Of a stretch of 64,000 nucleotides of DNA, positions 9,326 to 17,748 are shown one piece after another. Every line of letters starts with the position of its first letter. Within the stretch, counting starts at the first letter, position 1. Below the pieces are notes generated by a model, which saw only the letters and a program-made list of their open reading frames with translations, was not told the DNA's origin and searched no databases. The DNA comes from Prevotellaceae bacterium UBA2852. Its GTDB lineage: Bacteria > Bacteroidota > Bacteroidia > Bacteroidales > Bacteroidaceae. The DNA lies in the NCBI GenBank assembly GCA_002350855.1, contig DEFM01000033.1, positions 56,857 through 120,856 of the forward strand, in the 5' to 3' direction. The position numbers and the translations under genes were made by a program.

Positions 9326-10981
9326 TTATTTCTTATCTCGTTCCCTGATTTCCACTCTGCGGATCTTTCCGCTGATGGTTTTGGGAAGTTCATCTACAAA
9401 CTCAATAACGCGAGGATATTTGTAAGGAGCAGTCTCGTGCTTAACGTGTTCCTGAAGTTCCTTGACCAGTTCTTCGCCTGCATGTTCTTTCCATTCGTGT
9501 CCGAGGACGATAGTTGCTTTCACCACTTCGCCGCGGATGTCATCCGGTACGCCAGTGATGGCACATTCAACTACTGCTGGGTGAGTCATCAGTGCACTTT
9601 CCACTTCGAATGGACCGATGCGGTAACCGCTTGACTTGATAACGTCGTCGGCACGTCCCACAAACCAGTAATAACCGTCTTCGTCATAGTAGGCAAGGTC
9701 GCCTGTGTAGTACAGACCGTCGTGCCAGATGCTCTTTGTGAGTTCTGGATTGCGGTAATAGCAGCAGAAGAGTCCGATCTGCTTGCGACGGTCGGTGCGG
9801 ATGGCAATCTGTCCGATTTCGCCAACGCCTGCAGCAGAACCGTCCGGTTTGATAAGTTCGATATCGTATTGTGGATTAGGTACACCCATACTGCCTGGCT
9901 TCGGTTTCATCCAAGGGAATGTGCCGAGGGTGAGTGTGGTTTCTGTCTGTCCGAATCCCTCCATGAGGTGAATGCCTGTTGCTTCGACGAATTTCTGGTA
10001 AACAGCACCGTTGAGTGCTTCTCCTGCTGTAGTACAATATTTTAAAGATGAGAGGTCGAAGCGTGACAAATCCTCACGAATCATAAATCGATAGATTGTT
10101 GGTGGAGCACAGAACGAAGTGACGTGGTACTGCTCCATCTTGTGCAGGATGTCAGCAGGAGTGAATTTCTCGTGATCGTATGCGAATACCGCAGCACCGA
10201 CAATCCATTGTCCGTAGAGCTTGCCCCACACGGCTTTTCCCCAACCTGTATCTGCAACGGTGAGGTGAAGGCTGTCTTCATGCAGGTTATGCCAGAAGGC
10301 AGCAGTGGAGAGGTGTCCAAGAGCGTATGTGTAGTCGTGGATTACCATCTTCGGTTCACCGCTGGTTCCGCTGGTGAAGTACATGATGCTGTAGTCGGTT
10401 GCCTTGTTCAAATGTTCTGGCTTTGTCCATGTACCGGCATTTTTGACTCCTGTTTCGAAGTCTTCCCATCCTTCCGGTACTTCGGGACCGATGCTGATAC
10501 GGTGTTCCAGAGTCGGGCATTTTGGGTATGCGCCATTAACGTGTTCGAGGATTTCCTCGTCACCGCAGCAAATGATGGCTTTGATGCTTGCCATCTCGCA
10601 ACGGTATATGATGTCCTTGGCTGTAAGGAGGAATGTGGCAGGAATGGCAACGGCTCCTATCTTGTGCAGGGCAATGATGCTTGTCCAGAACTGATAGCGG
10701 CGTTTCAGGATTAGCATGACCATATCTCCCTTGCCAATGCCAAGGCTGGTGAGGTAGGCAGCAACACGGTCGCTTTCCTTCTTTAGGTCACCGAAGGTGA
10801 AACGACGCTCTTCGCCCTTGTCGTTGGTCCACAACAAGGCGAGTTTGTCAGGTGCTTCCTCTGCCCATGCATCCATCACATCGTAGGCAAAGTTGAATTC
10901 CTCAGGGATTATGTATTCGAGATTCTGTCGATAGTCGTCCATCGACTCGAAGCTGCTCTTTCGTAGAAACCGTTCAATCAT
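9326..10981 (-). CDS. AMP-forming acyl-CoA synthetase (acetyl-CoA synthetase-like)
   Basis: The product is 551 aa if started at MIERFLRKSS (10981); a longer frame reaches 11080 but its extra 33 residues are not family-like. It activates a carboxylic acid via acyl-AMP to acyl-CoA in the cytoplasm. ANL-superfamily motifs are clear: P-loop YFTSGTSGEPK, GFGQTETT, YYTGDLAYYDEDGYYWFVGR and the C-terminal catalytic-lysine region PKTISGKIRR. Members of this subgroup use acetate to medium-chain acids; the acid cannot be told from sequence. It stands alone, convergent with the helicase gene, the CCTAGG array filling the gap between the two stops. No convincing TAnnTTTG box was found upstream. Confidence 0.9.
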   Translation of the reverse strand: MIERFLRKSSFESMDDYRQNLEYIIPEEFNFAYDVMDAWAEEAPDKLALLWTNDKGEERRFTFGDLKKESDRVAAYLTSLGIGKGDMVMLILKRRYQFWTSIIALHKIGAVAIPATFLLTAKDIIYRCEMASIKAIICCGDEEILEHVNGAYPKCPTLEHRISIGPEVPEGWEDFETGVKNAGTWTKPEHLNKATDYSIMYFTSGTSGEPKMVIHDYTYALGHLSTAAFWHNLHEDSLHLTVADTGWGKAVWGKLYGQWIVGAAVFAYDHEKFTPADILHKMEQYHVTSFCAPPTIYRFMIREDLSRFDLSSLKYCTTAGEALNGAVYQKFVEATGIHLMEGFGQTETTLTLGTFPWMKPKPGSMGVPNPQYDIELIKPDGSAAGVGEIGQIAIRTDRRKQIGLFCCYYRNPELTKSIWHDGLYYTGDLAYYDEDGYYWFVGRADDVIKSSGYRIGPFEVESALMTHPAVVECAITGVPDDIRGEVVKATIVLGHEWKEHAGEELVKELQEHVKHETAPYKYPRVIEFVDELPKTISGKIRRVEIRERDKK

Positions 10982-11261
10982 TTGGTTGTAGTTTGGTTTT
11001 TGCGTTTTGTTATTCGATAAATGTGTCAGAAAAGAGTAAATTGCACAAAATATAGGGGTTTGTGCAGCAAATTTGCACACTTTGTAAATTCGTCCTCTTT
11101 CTGCACTCCAAAATTAGAATTTTTTCTTAAAACATCGTTATTAAAATTCGTTAAAATTCAGTAATTTACACATACTTTTCAAAAATGTGCAATGTTTTGC
11201 AAAAAAAACTGCACACGGAATTTTTACGTGTGCAGTGGGTTGAATGTGAAGCGTGAAGAGT

Positions 11262-13106
11262 TTACGATTTTCGTTTAAGACTTTCGACGAATTCGTCGAT
11301 GAGCATCATTTCGCGTGGTATGTCGATTTCCTGTGGACAGTTTGGTACGCATGCACCGCAACCGATGCAGTGGCTGGCTTGGTTCAGACGCGGAACGGCA
11401 CGGTCGTAACCGATGAGAAATTCGTGACCGGTGCGGTGGAAGTCGTCTTCGGATTGTGCTGTACTTGTGAATTTGCCATCACGCGCACATTTATTATAAT
11501 ATGTAAGAATGGCAGGGATGTCCACTCCATAGGGGCAGGGCATACAATTACCACATTCTACGCATGGAACTGCGTCTGGTGCGTCTGCCTCCATCTCGTC
11601 TGACGGTTCGGCATCAAGGATCTTCCGGTGTTCCTCATAGCCTTCCACATAGATGGCTGTGGGTCGAGCGGGACACACATTCTCGCATGCTCCGCAGCCT
11701 ATGCACAGCTTCTCATCGACTTCAGGAATGAATGGAGAATCCCAGTCGCCTTCCTTGCTTGGAACCATCTGTATGGCTCCCTTCGGACAGTGGCGTTCAC
11801 AGTTACCGCATTCGGCACCGTCTGTCAGTGTCAGGCAGTTCTTACGAATCCATACCGCATGGCCTATCTGTGTGGCACTCTTTTCTTCGCGGCTGATTGG
11901 TTGTATGGCTCCTGCAGGACAAACTTCGGAACAGCGTGTACATTCAGGTCTACAGTGACTGCGCTCGAAACTCATTGTGGGTTGCATGAGAGTGAGCAGA
12001 CTCTCCGAAGGGCGCAGCACACCGTTAGGGCAATTGCTTACGCACAGCTGACAGGCGGTGCAGTGCTGTGCCATATTCTTTGCGGAAAGACTTCCCGGAG
12101 GAGTGAGTGGGGTTGTGCGCTTGGCTATTTCCTTGCCTTCGATAGCAACCAAGCCCTTTTCTGCTGATTTTTTGCAGCTCGCAAACGTAGCGCCTACAGT
12201 CACTGCTCCTAAGACGGTGAGAAAGTCGCGACGACCGGCATCGGTGCCTGAGGACTGATCGGATTTTCCGGATTTCACGGGGAAACCGTGAAACGCGTAT
12301 GATAATGCTCCGAATTTGCATTTGCTGATGCAGTTTCCGCAAACCACACAGCGGCTGTAGTCAACCGTTTGCGTCTTGAAGTCGATGCATGAGGATTTGC
12401 AGTTCTTGGTGCAAAGTCCGCATTTCTTGCATTTGTCAGTGTTGAAATTGATTTTAAGTAATGAGAAGCGGGCGAGGAAACTGAGTGTGGTTCCTACAGG
12501 GCAGATGGTGTTGCAATAGGTGCGGCCGCCTTTCCATGCCAGGATGATGAGTATTGCGAAGGTGACGCTGGCGATAATCAGTGTTGGCATGCTCTTCACC
12601 CAGGCGTCTACCGAATAGAAGGCATAGCTGTCGTAATGCTCGGCTATGGATGCTAAGATATTGTTTCCCCATTGGTAAACAGGCATGAAGAGGTTGTTGG
12701 CGATGCGTCCGTAACTGCTGTAAGGAGCCAGCAGAGCTACAAACGATCCGATGCCTGCTATTAGGGCGAATATGAAAACCGCAAGAACACTGTAGCGCAG
12801 CCAGCGGCGTTCTGGAGAGTAGGTGGCGTGGTTGCGCTGCTTTTTCTTCCTTGTGCGAATCCATCCGATTATGTCCTGCATCACTCCGAGCGGACAAATC
12901 ACAGAACAGTAGATACGACCGAAGATAAGTGTTATTACGCAGAGGATGGCAATAACAGCGACGTTCAATGCAAGAACGGCAGGCAGGAACTGAACCTTTG
13001 CCATCCAGCCAAACCAGAGATGTACTGTTCCTGTGAAATCCAGGAAGAGCAGGGTGATAAAGGTAAAGAAGATAATGGCGAGGGTGGTGCGGATTCTCTT
13101 TAGCAT
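11262..13106 (-). CDS. Membrane-bound polyferredoxin (NapH/NapG-like fusion) with internal Tat signal
   Basis: The product is 614 aa. The N-terminal half is NapH/CcoG-like: several membrane segments (about 8-28, 42-62, 105-128, 170-190), two CP(L/V)G motifs (SVICPLG, NTICPVG) and two ferredoxin-type clusters (CKKCGLC, CVVCGNC). At about residue 287 comes a twin-arginine signal, GRRDFLTVLGAVTVGATFAS followed by Cys. The C-terminal half is a string of cluster motifs (CTACQLC, CTRCSEVC, CGNCERHC, CIGCGACENVC, CVECGNCMPC, CIGCGACVPNC). It is therefore like NapH fused to NapG, with the second half predicted to need Tat export of a folded iron-sulfur domain. It follows tatC by 47 bases and is probably the main client of the Tat operon it sits in. 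Its electron partner is not visible. Confidence 0.85.
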   Translation of the reverse strand: MLKRIRTTLAIIFFTFITLLFLDFTGTVHLWFGWMAKVQFLPAVLALNVAVIAILCVITLIFGRIYCSVICPLGVMQDIIGWIRTRKKKQRNHATYSPERRWLRYSVLAVFIFALIAGIGSFVALLAPYSSYGRIANNLFMPVYQWGNNILASIAEHYDSYAFYSVDAWVKSMPTLIIASVTFAILIILAWKGGRTYCNTICPVGTTLSFLARFSLLKINFNTDKCKKCGLCTKNCKSSCIDFKTQTVDYSRCVVCGNCISKCKFGALSYAFHGFPVKSGKSDQSSGTDAGRRDFLTVLGAVTVGATFASCKKSAEKGLVAIEGKEIAKRTTPLTPPGSLSAKNMAQHCTACQLCVSNCPNGVLRPSESLLTLMQPTMSFERSHCRPECTRCSEVCPAGAIQPISREEKSATQIGHAVWIRKNCLTLTDGAECGNCERHCPKGAIQMVPSKEGDWDSPFIPEVDEKLCIGCGACENVCPARPTAIYVEGYEEHRKILDAEPSDEMEADAPDAVPCVECGNCMPCPYGVDIPAILTYYNKCARDGKFTSTAQSEDDFHRTGHEFLIGYDRAVPRLNQASHCIGCGACVPNCPQEIDIPREMMLIDEFVESLKRKS

Positions 13107-13120
13107 AGGGTTTTAAATTT

Positions 13121-13167
13121 TTTCTAGGGCTTCCTAGGGTTTCCTAGGGCTTCCTAGGCTTTCCTGG
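13121..13167. repeat. 10-bp tandem array with CCTAGG core (second copy)
   Basis: Decamers TTCCTAGG(G/C)(C/T) run from 13121 to about 13167. The array fills the tatC-polyferredoxin gap and covers the last codons and the stop (TAG within CCTAGG) of tatC. Confidence 0.9.
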
Positions 13168-13906
13168 TTTTCTTAACTATTAGAATGCTGCCTTCGTAGA
13201 GGAGGTAGATGGGAACGCTGACTATGAGCAGGGTAAAGATATCTCCGGTAGGAGTGATGATTGCTGCTACGATGAGGATGGCTACTATAGCATGGCGGCG
13301 ATAACGGGTCATCCATAATGGGCTGAGCAAGCCAAATCGTGCCAGAAGCCAGCAAACCACCGGTATTTCGAAGACTATGCCGAAGAGGAGACTCATCATC
13401 ATCAGAGTATCTACATAGCTGCTCAGTGTCAGTAGGTTAGTCACCTCTTCTGCTACCTGGTACGTACCGAGAAACCTCACTGTAAGAGGGAATACGAGCA
13501 GGTAGTTGAGGATAACTCCCACCATGAACATGATATAAGCGCTGGCTACAACCTTTACGCTTGCCTTCCGTTCGCGCTCGTAGAGTGCAGGGGAGATGAA
13601 GCGGAAGAGTACATAGATTATATATGGCGAAGCCACCAGAATACCTGCGATCACAGCTACACGCAGGTGAATCATGAACTGTTCGGTCAGTTCTGTGTTG
13701 ATAAGCGGCAGATTGAGCGGCTCTGCTCCCATCAGTTTCCAGAGGAAGAAGTCATCCTGCTTGGGTGCCAGCACAATGGCAAAAAGTACGTCCTTGAACG
13801 AGAACGCAACAATGGCAGCAACAAGTGCCGCCAAAACCATTCGGATGAGGCTGCCACGGAGCACATCCAAATGTTCCCAGAAGGTCATCTCCTGACTGTC
13901 GCTCAT
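13154..13906 (-). CDS. tatC: Sec-independent protein translocase TatC
   Basis: The product is 250 aa, the usual TatC length, with six predicted membrane segments. It opens with MTFWEHLDVLRGSLIR, the conserved TatC E-H-L-x-E/D-L-R motif that binds twin-arginine signals. FRFISPALYERERK matches the conserved F-x-P-x-L-x-x-E-R region. ITPTGDIFTLLIVSVPIYLLYE is typical of the last segments (T-P-x-D). It lies 74 bases after tatA and 47 bases before the Tat-signal polyferredoxin. The last four codons and the stop lie in the repeat array. Confidence 0.95.
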   Translation of the reverse strand: MSDSQEMTFWEHLDVLRGSLIRMVLAALVAAIVAFSFKDVLFAIVLAPKQDDFFLWKLMGAEPLNLPLINTELTEQFMIHLRVAVIAGILVASPYIIYVLFRFISPALYERERKASVKVVASAYIMFMVGVILNYLLVFPLTVRFLGTYQVAEEVTNLLTLSSYVDTLMMMSLLFGIVFEIPVVCWLLARFGLLSPLWMTRYRRHAIVAILIVAAIITPTGDIFTLLIVSVPIYLLYEGSILIVKKTRKA

Positions 13907-13980
13907 AGAATTGAGATTCCGATTCTTCCGAAAAAACGCGCTGTAATAATGTGCTTCAAAAAATCGCTGTTAACCTTGCG

Positions 13981-14160
13981 CTATTCAGCCTTGCTTGTCT
14001 TCTCGGTTTCGTCGTCCTTGCCGTTCATGCCGTCTTTGAAACTCTTCACTCCCTTGCCAAGTCCTTTCATAAGCTCAGGAATTTTCTTGCCGCCAAAGAG
14101 CAGCAGGACAACTACTACTATCAGGATGATTTCCGGTGTTCGTATCATAAGCAAATTCAT
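13981..14160 (-). CDS. tatA: Twin-arginine translocase subunit TatA/E
   Basis: A short gene of 59 aa. The sequence [20 protein letters not shown] gives one membrane helix with the hallmark FGGKKIPEL hinge, followed by an amphipathic helix ([15 protein letters not shown]) and a charged tail ([14 protein letters not shown]). This is the pore-forming TatA of the Tat system, which with TatC exports folded cofactor proteins. The ATG at 14160 is taken as start; ATG at 14148 (MIRTPE) is equally possible. A TAnnTTTG box lies just upstream at 14219-14212. Confidence 0.93.
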   Translation of the reverse strand: MNLLMIRTPEIILIVVVVLLLFGGKKIPELMKGLGKGVKSFKDGMNGKDDETEKTSKAE

Positions 14161-14211
14161 TGTTGATGATAAGTTGATGTTAATGGGGTGTTTGTAGTGA
14201 TTTCTTCAGGG

Positions 14212-14219
14212 CAAAGATA
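14212..14219 (-). promoter_or_regulatory. Probable -7 box of the tatA-tatC-polyferredoxin operon
   Basis: TATCTTTG on the minus strand, about 50 bases upstream of tatA. A TTG at the expected distance is not obvious, so the promoter is only half supported. Confidence 0.5.
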
Positions 14220-14349
14220 GTAAATTCCTGACAAAGGAACACCATAATCGGAGAAAAGATTTTTTGAAGGTTTTTTATCTGCTTGAAAATCAAGTCTGTG
14301 ACAATCTACGTCACATCCTGTTAGGAGGACGTCGTGAGGAAGCGAAAAT

Positions 14350-14380
14350 TTGGATTTTGCCAAAAAATGTGTTATCTTTG
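14350..14380 (+). promoter_or_regulatory. Orphan promoter upstream of a hairpin
   Basis: TTG at 14350-14352, 20 bases, then TATCTTTG at 14373-14380. No gene follows; the next structure is a 13-bp hairpin with a T-run starting only 11 bases later. Confidence 0.55.
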
Positions 14381-14391
14381 CATTAGCAGGA

Positions 14392-14434
14392 AAAGGATGC
14401 ATATTCGGACAACGATATGCATCCTTTCTTTTTT
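14392..14434 (+). terminator. Strong hairpin with T-run
   Basis: AAAGGATGCATAT (14392-14404) pairs perfectly with ATATGCATCCTTT (14415-14427) around a 10-base loop, followed by CTTTTTT. It looks like an intrinsic terminator. With the orphan promoter it would yield a transcript of about 45-50 nt. Confidence 0.65.
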
Positions 14435-14493
14435 ATGCATTTTGACAAAATGGATGTTCGCCGGAATTATAACTCTGGTGAACATTTATTTCC

Positions 14494-14533
14494 ACGGAAG
14501 TTAACTTTGCAAAATGTCAAAGTTAACTTCCGT
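14494..14533. repeat. Perfect 16-bp inverted repeat with GTTAAC cores
   Basis: ACGGAAGTTAACTTTG (14494-14509) and its exact complement (14518-14533) flank 8 bases. Each arm contains TAACTTTG, so both arms could act as -7 boxes facing each other. Related half-sites AAAGTTAAGT and ACTTAACTTT follow to about 14575. Confidence 0.8.
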
Positions 14534-14830
14534 TGAAACCAAAGTTAAGTGTAATTATAAAAAGACTTAACTTTTACTGATTTTTCACTGTGCTGAATTT
14601 GACTTTTTGATAGCGATTTTTAAGTTTTCTTTGATAAATTGCACAGAATAACTAATTTATTCGTTTCATAATGTCAAAATACATAAATATACAGAAATTA
14701 TGAATGCCAGAATATTTATGCAATCATAAAAACTCGTTTTTTAATACTAATTTACCCACCTAATAGTTAAACATAGTTAAAAATTCTGTTAAAAATAAAA
14801 CAAAAACTATGCTTTACACATAATTATTAA

Positions 14831-14860
14831 TTGCTATCTTAAAAATAATTTGTAACTTTG
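14831..14860 (+). promoter_or_regulatory. Promoter of the fimbrial locus
   Basis: TTG at 14831-14833, 19 bases, TAACTTTG at 14853-14860. The -7 box overlaps the upstream in-frame TTG at 14858, so translation must start further down, at ATG 14903. Confidence 0.75.
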
Positions 14861-14902
14861 CAGGTTAAAGTGTGGTTATGCGCACTAATTGACAGTTTGA
14901 AA

Positions 14903-16555
14903 ATGCGATTGCTACTTAGTGTTATATCGTTTTTTGTGATGTTGCAAAGCGCCGTAGCGCAGGATGCACGCATACAAACCAACTCAATACGTTTGGTTCA
15001 TGCTGACAGTTTAGTGCAACTCACCTTCGACCTCGATTTCAGTCACCTGGCTGTAGAAAAGGACGAAATAGTGCTGGTTCAACCAAGTCTCGTTGCCGGA
15101 GGGCAGGAGAAAACACTTACCAGCGTGGGGATTTACGGACGTAATCCGTATTATTTCTACGTGAGAAGCGGAAACAGATGGCTGCAGACGAAGGATGACA
15201 TAATGTTCAGGGCAAAGAACATGCCTGTGCATTGGGAATACGCTGTGACCGTGCCCTACGAGGCATGGATGGACAGTGCGAACGTGGAAATCACCGTCAG
15301 TGGCAATGACTACTGCGACGGAGTCACGGCACAGACAGCCCAGACGGTCTATACGGCAATACCGAAATTCGTGGAGGGACCTCGTGAGATTAGAATTACG
15401 AAGATGACGGCAACAGGTGTGGCACATGTGGATTACGTGGTGAACATCACCAAACTTGATCCCAAGTACCACGACAACGTAGCCGAACTGAATAAGATCA
15501 GTCAGACCATCGACTCCGTGCGGAGCGATACCGCAAACATCATTCGAGGCATAACCATCAAGGGATGGGCGTCACCTGAGGGACCCTACTGGAACAACGT
15601 GCGTCTGGCAAAGGGACGTAGTGAGAGCCTTACCCGATACATAGCAAAGACTCACGGCATAGACCGCAAGATCATGCATGTGGACTATCAGCCGGAAGAC
15701 TGGCCGGGATTCCGGCGATTCGTCGTCGAGGGAGACCTGCCGCATAAAAAAGAGATCCTTGAAATTATTGATGATAATTCCTACAAGGAAGGACCAGACC
15801 TCGACGTGAAGCTTAACCGCATCCGCCAGACCTACAACAAGGAATGGAAGGAAGTGATTCTTCCGAAGTATATGCCCTACTTGCGTCACTCCGACTACCG
15901 AATCGACTTCGATCACCAACATTTGGACTCGGTGGCGGGAAAGAAAGTGAAGCAGTGGTCCATGCCGGTAGGTGAACTCCTGCCCGACACGTACTATACC
16001 CTTCCTTCGCGACGTCTGACATGGGCGTTGAAGACCAATCTGCTCTTCGACGCCGCGCTTGCCTTCAACTTCGAGATAGAAGTGGCTTTCGGAAAATACC
16101 GCAACTGGAGCATCATGGTGGAGGACTGGTTTCCCTGGTATGTATGGCATCACAACCATCGTGCGTACGAGGTGTGGAACGTTGGTGTTGAACTGCGCAA
16201 ATGGCGCAACAAGTGCTACGGAAACCGTCCGTTCCTCACCGGAAACTTCTGGGGACCATACGTCTCAAGCGGTAAGTACGACATCGAACGTCACGGCAAG
16301 GGTGAACAAGGCGAATACATATCAGCCGGATTCACCTACGGACACAGTTGGGTGCTCAGCCGTCACTGGAACTTCGAGGCAAGCGCGTCGCTCGGATTCT
16401 TCACAGGACCGCAACGCCACTATCACGGAGAATTCAACGACCGTCACCTCATCTGGAAGGAAAACCGACACTTCTTCTATGCCGGACCTACCAAACTGAA
16501 GCTCTCACTCGTGTGGCTTCTGCCAAACCTGCTTAAGAAAGGAGGTGGGAAATGA
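14903..16555 (+). CDS. Outer-membrane fimbrial assembly protein, DUF3868/OmpA/DUF3575-like
   Basis: The product is 550 aa from ATG 14903 (MRLLLSVISFFVMLQSAVAQ, a clear signal peptide); an in-frame TTG at 14858 lies in the -7 box and is rejected. Residues about 25-200 match the DUF3868 type (LVQPSLVAGGQEKTL, VGIYGRNPYYFYVR). Residues about 212-250 (GITIKGWASPEGPYWNN, LAKGRSESLTRYI) are OmpA-C-like, suggesting peptidoglycan contact. The end (about 370-550) reads like a DUF3575 beta-barrel (ALKTNLLFDAALAFNFEIEV, YGHSWVLSRHWNFEASASLG). In Bacteroides and Prevotella such genes head fimbrillin loci. It overlaps the next gene by 4 bases (ATGA), so the two are translationally coupled. Family assignment is from motif memory. 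Confidence 0.75.
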   Translation: MRLLLSVISFFVMLQSAVAQDARIQTNSIRLVHADSLVQLTFDLDFSHLAVEKDEIVLVQPSLVAGGQEKTLTSVGIYGRNPYYFYVRSGNRWLQTKDDIMFRAKNMPVHWEYAVTVPYEAWMDSANVEITVSGNDYCDGVTAQTAQTVYTAIPKFVEGPREIRITKMTATGVAHVDYVVNITKLDPKYHDNVAELNKISQTIDSVRSDTANIIRGITIKGWASPEGPYWNNVRLAKGRSESLTRYIAKTHGIDRKIMHVDYQPEDWPGFRRFVVEGDLPHKKEILEIIDDNSYKEGPDLDVKLNRIRQTYNKEWKEVILPKYMPYLRHSDYRIDFDHQHLDSVAGKKVKQWSMPVGELLPDTYYTLPSRRLTWALKTNLLFDAALAFNFEIEVAFGKYRNWSIMVEDWFPWYVWHHNHRAYEVWNVGVELRKWRNKCYGNRPFLTGNFWGPYVSSGKYDIERHGKGEQGEYISAGFTYGHSWVLSRHWNFEASASLGFFTGPQRHYHGEFNDRHLIWKENRHFFYAGPTKLKLSLVWLLPNLLKKGGGK

Positions 16556-17691
16556 AGCGTGAAATGAGGAGCGTGAAGCGTGAAGCGAGGAGCGTGAAGC
16601 GTTTGATGTGTCGTGTTCCACGCCATTGTGTGGCGTGGCTGGCAGCACTGCTGCTTGTCTTCACCTCCTGCGAGCGCCGCGAGCTGGAAATCTACAACAC
16701 CGACAAGGTGCTTGTGCGCATCGACGTGGACTGGATGAAGAGTTTCGGCATCATGCCTACAGGTATGACACTCATGCTCTATCAGGATGGTGACCAACTG
16801 ACACTCTCACGAATCACCAACGACGTGACATCGCAGCAGGTGCAGCTCACACCGGGAGTATACAAACTCATAATCTTCAACCAGAGTTATGACGAGTTCG
16901 GCTCCATGCACTTCGAAAACCTAAACAGTCACGACCTTGCAGCGGCAAGGGCAGAGAACATCACCACCCGCGCAAACCGCACTTGGGACAAAGAAGTGGT
17001 ATATATTACAGACCCTGAAGATATAGGTGTGGCAGTTGATACCTTTGAGATAACGGAAGAGATGCTGGAACGACAGCTTACCTTCTACAACTGGAAGATG
17101 CACGACAAGGTTACTTCCACCACCGATGTGTATGTTTACAACGAAGTACCTGACCCTATGACCACCGTATTGCATGTGAAGGCAAACGTGCGCGGGGCAA
17201 GGAATATAGCAGGCATGGAGGCAAGCATCAGTGGAATGGCAGACGGATTCTACCTGTCGAAAGTGGACCGTACCACCGAAACCGGTACCATGTTCCTCAA
17301 CCAATGGAAATTCAAGGCGGCAACAGACTCAACAGACTACGGAGTCGTGTCAACCTCCATTCCTTGCTTCGGACTACCATTTGGAAAGGAAACCGTAGCG
17401 GCACGTGACAGTACCGACAACGTACTTGAACTGAACTTCTTCCTTACCGACGGAACGGAATACCACCGCACCTTCAACGTAGGAAAAATCATGAAATACC
17501 TCACCCCCTCCGGTGATGCACTCACCAAAGCGGAAGTGCTCAAGCACATCATAGTGGAAATCTACATAGAGGAGGTGATAGACATACCCGACGTGGATCC
17601 TTCGAAAACCGCTTCCGGCTTTGATGCCGAAGTAGACGACTGGGACTTTGGCGGAACATTCGAGTTCAGTCTCGGCAAACGACGGGAATAA
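16552..17691 (+). CDS. Fimbria-associated lipoprotein, DUF5119-like
   Basis: The product is 379 aa with a lipobox (LLLVFTSC). ELEIYNTDKVLVRIDVDW and LMLYQDGDQ resemble DUF5119 proteins, which follow DUF3868/DUF3575 genes in Bacteroidales fimbrial loci and are related in layout to Mfa2/FimB anchors. The ATG overlaps the upstream stop (ATGA). The first 18 residues (MKREMRSVKREARSVKRL) come from a degenerate GTGAAGC repeat, so the true start may be ATG 16606 (MCRVPRHCVAW), which gives a more normal lipoprotein signal. Probably a surface anchor or accessory subunit. Confidence 0.7.
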   Translation: MKREMRSVKREARSVKRLMCRVPRHCVAWLAALLLVFTSCERRELEIYNTDKVLVRIDVDWMKSFGIMPTGMTLMLYQDGDQLTLSRITNDVTSQQVQLTPGVYKLIIFNQSYDEFGSMHFENLNSHDLAAARAENITTRANRTWDKEVVYITDPEDIGVAVDTFEITEEMLERQLTFYNWKMHDKVTSTTDVYVYNEVPDPMTTVLHVKANVRGARNIAGMEASISGMADGFYLSKVDRTTETGTMFLNQWKFKAATDSTDYGVVSTSIPCFGLPFGKETVAARDSTDNVLELNFFLTDGTEYHRTFNVGKIMKYLTPSGDALTKAEVLKHIIVEIYIEEVIDIPDVDPSKTASGFDAEVDDWDFGGTFEFSLGKRRE

Positions 17692-17748
17692 CGAGGACTT
17701 ATATAAAGTGCATTAACAAATAACAAATCAATAAAAAACTTCAAAATT

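Larger units (their letters stand above)
14161..14902. other. Intergenic region between the Tat operon and the fimbrial locus
   Basis: This 742-base AT-rich stretch has no credible gene. It holds the tatA -7 box, a complete promoter followed at once by a terminator-like hairpin (14350-14434), a perfect 16-bp inverted repeat (14494-14533) with further AGTTAA half-sites to about 14575, and the promoter of the fimbrial locus at 14831-14860. Confidence 0.7.

Noticed and set aside
10982..11080. N-terminal extension of the acyl-CoA synthetase
   Set aside because: The 33 residues before MIERFLRKSS do not look like this family, which starts at that point.
14161..14902. tRNA or other structured RNA gene in the long intergenic stretch
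   Set aside because: No cloverleaf or CCA end could be found; only simple hairpins are present.
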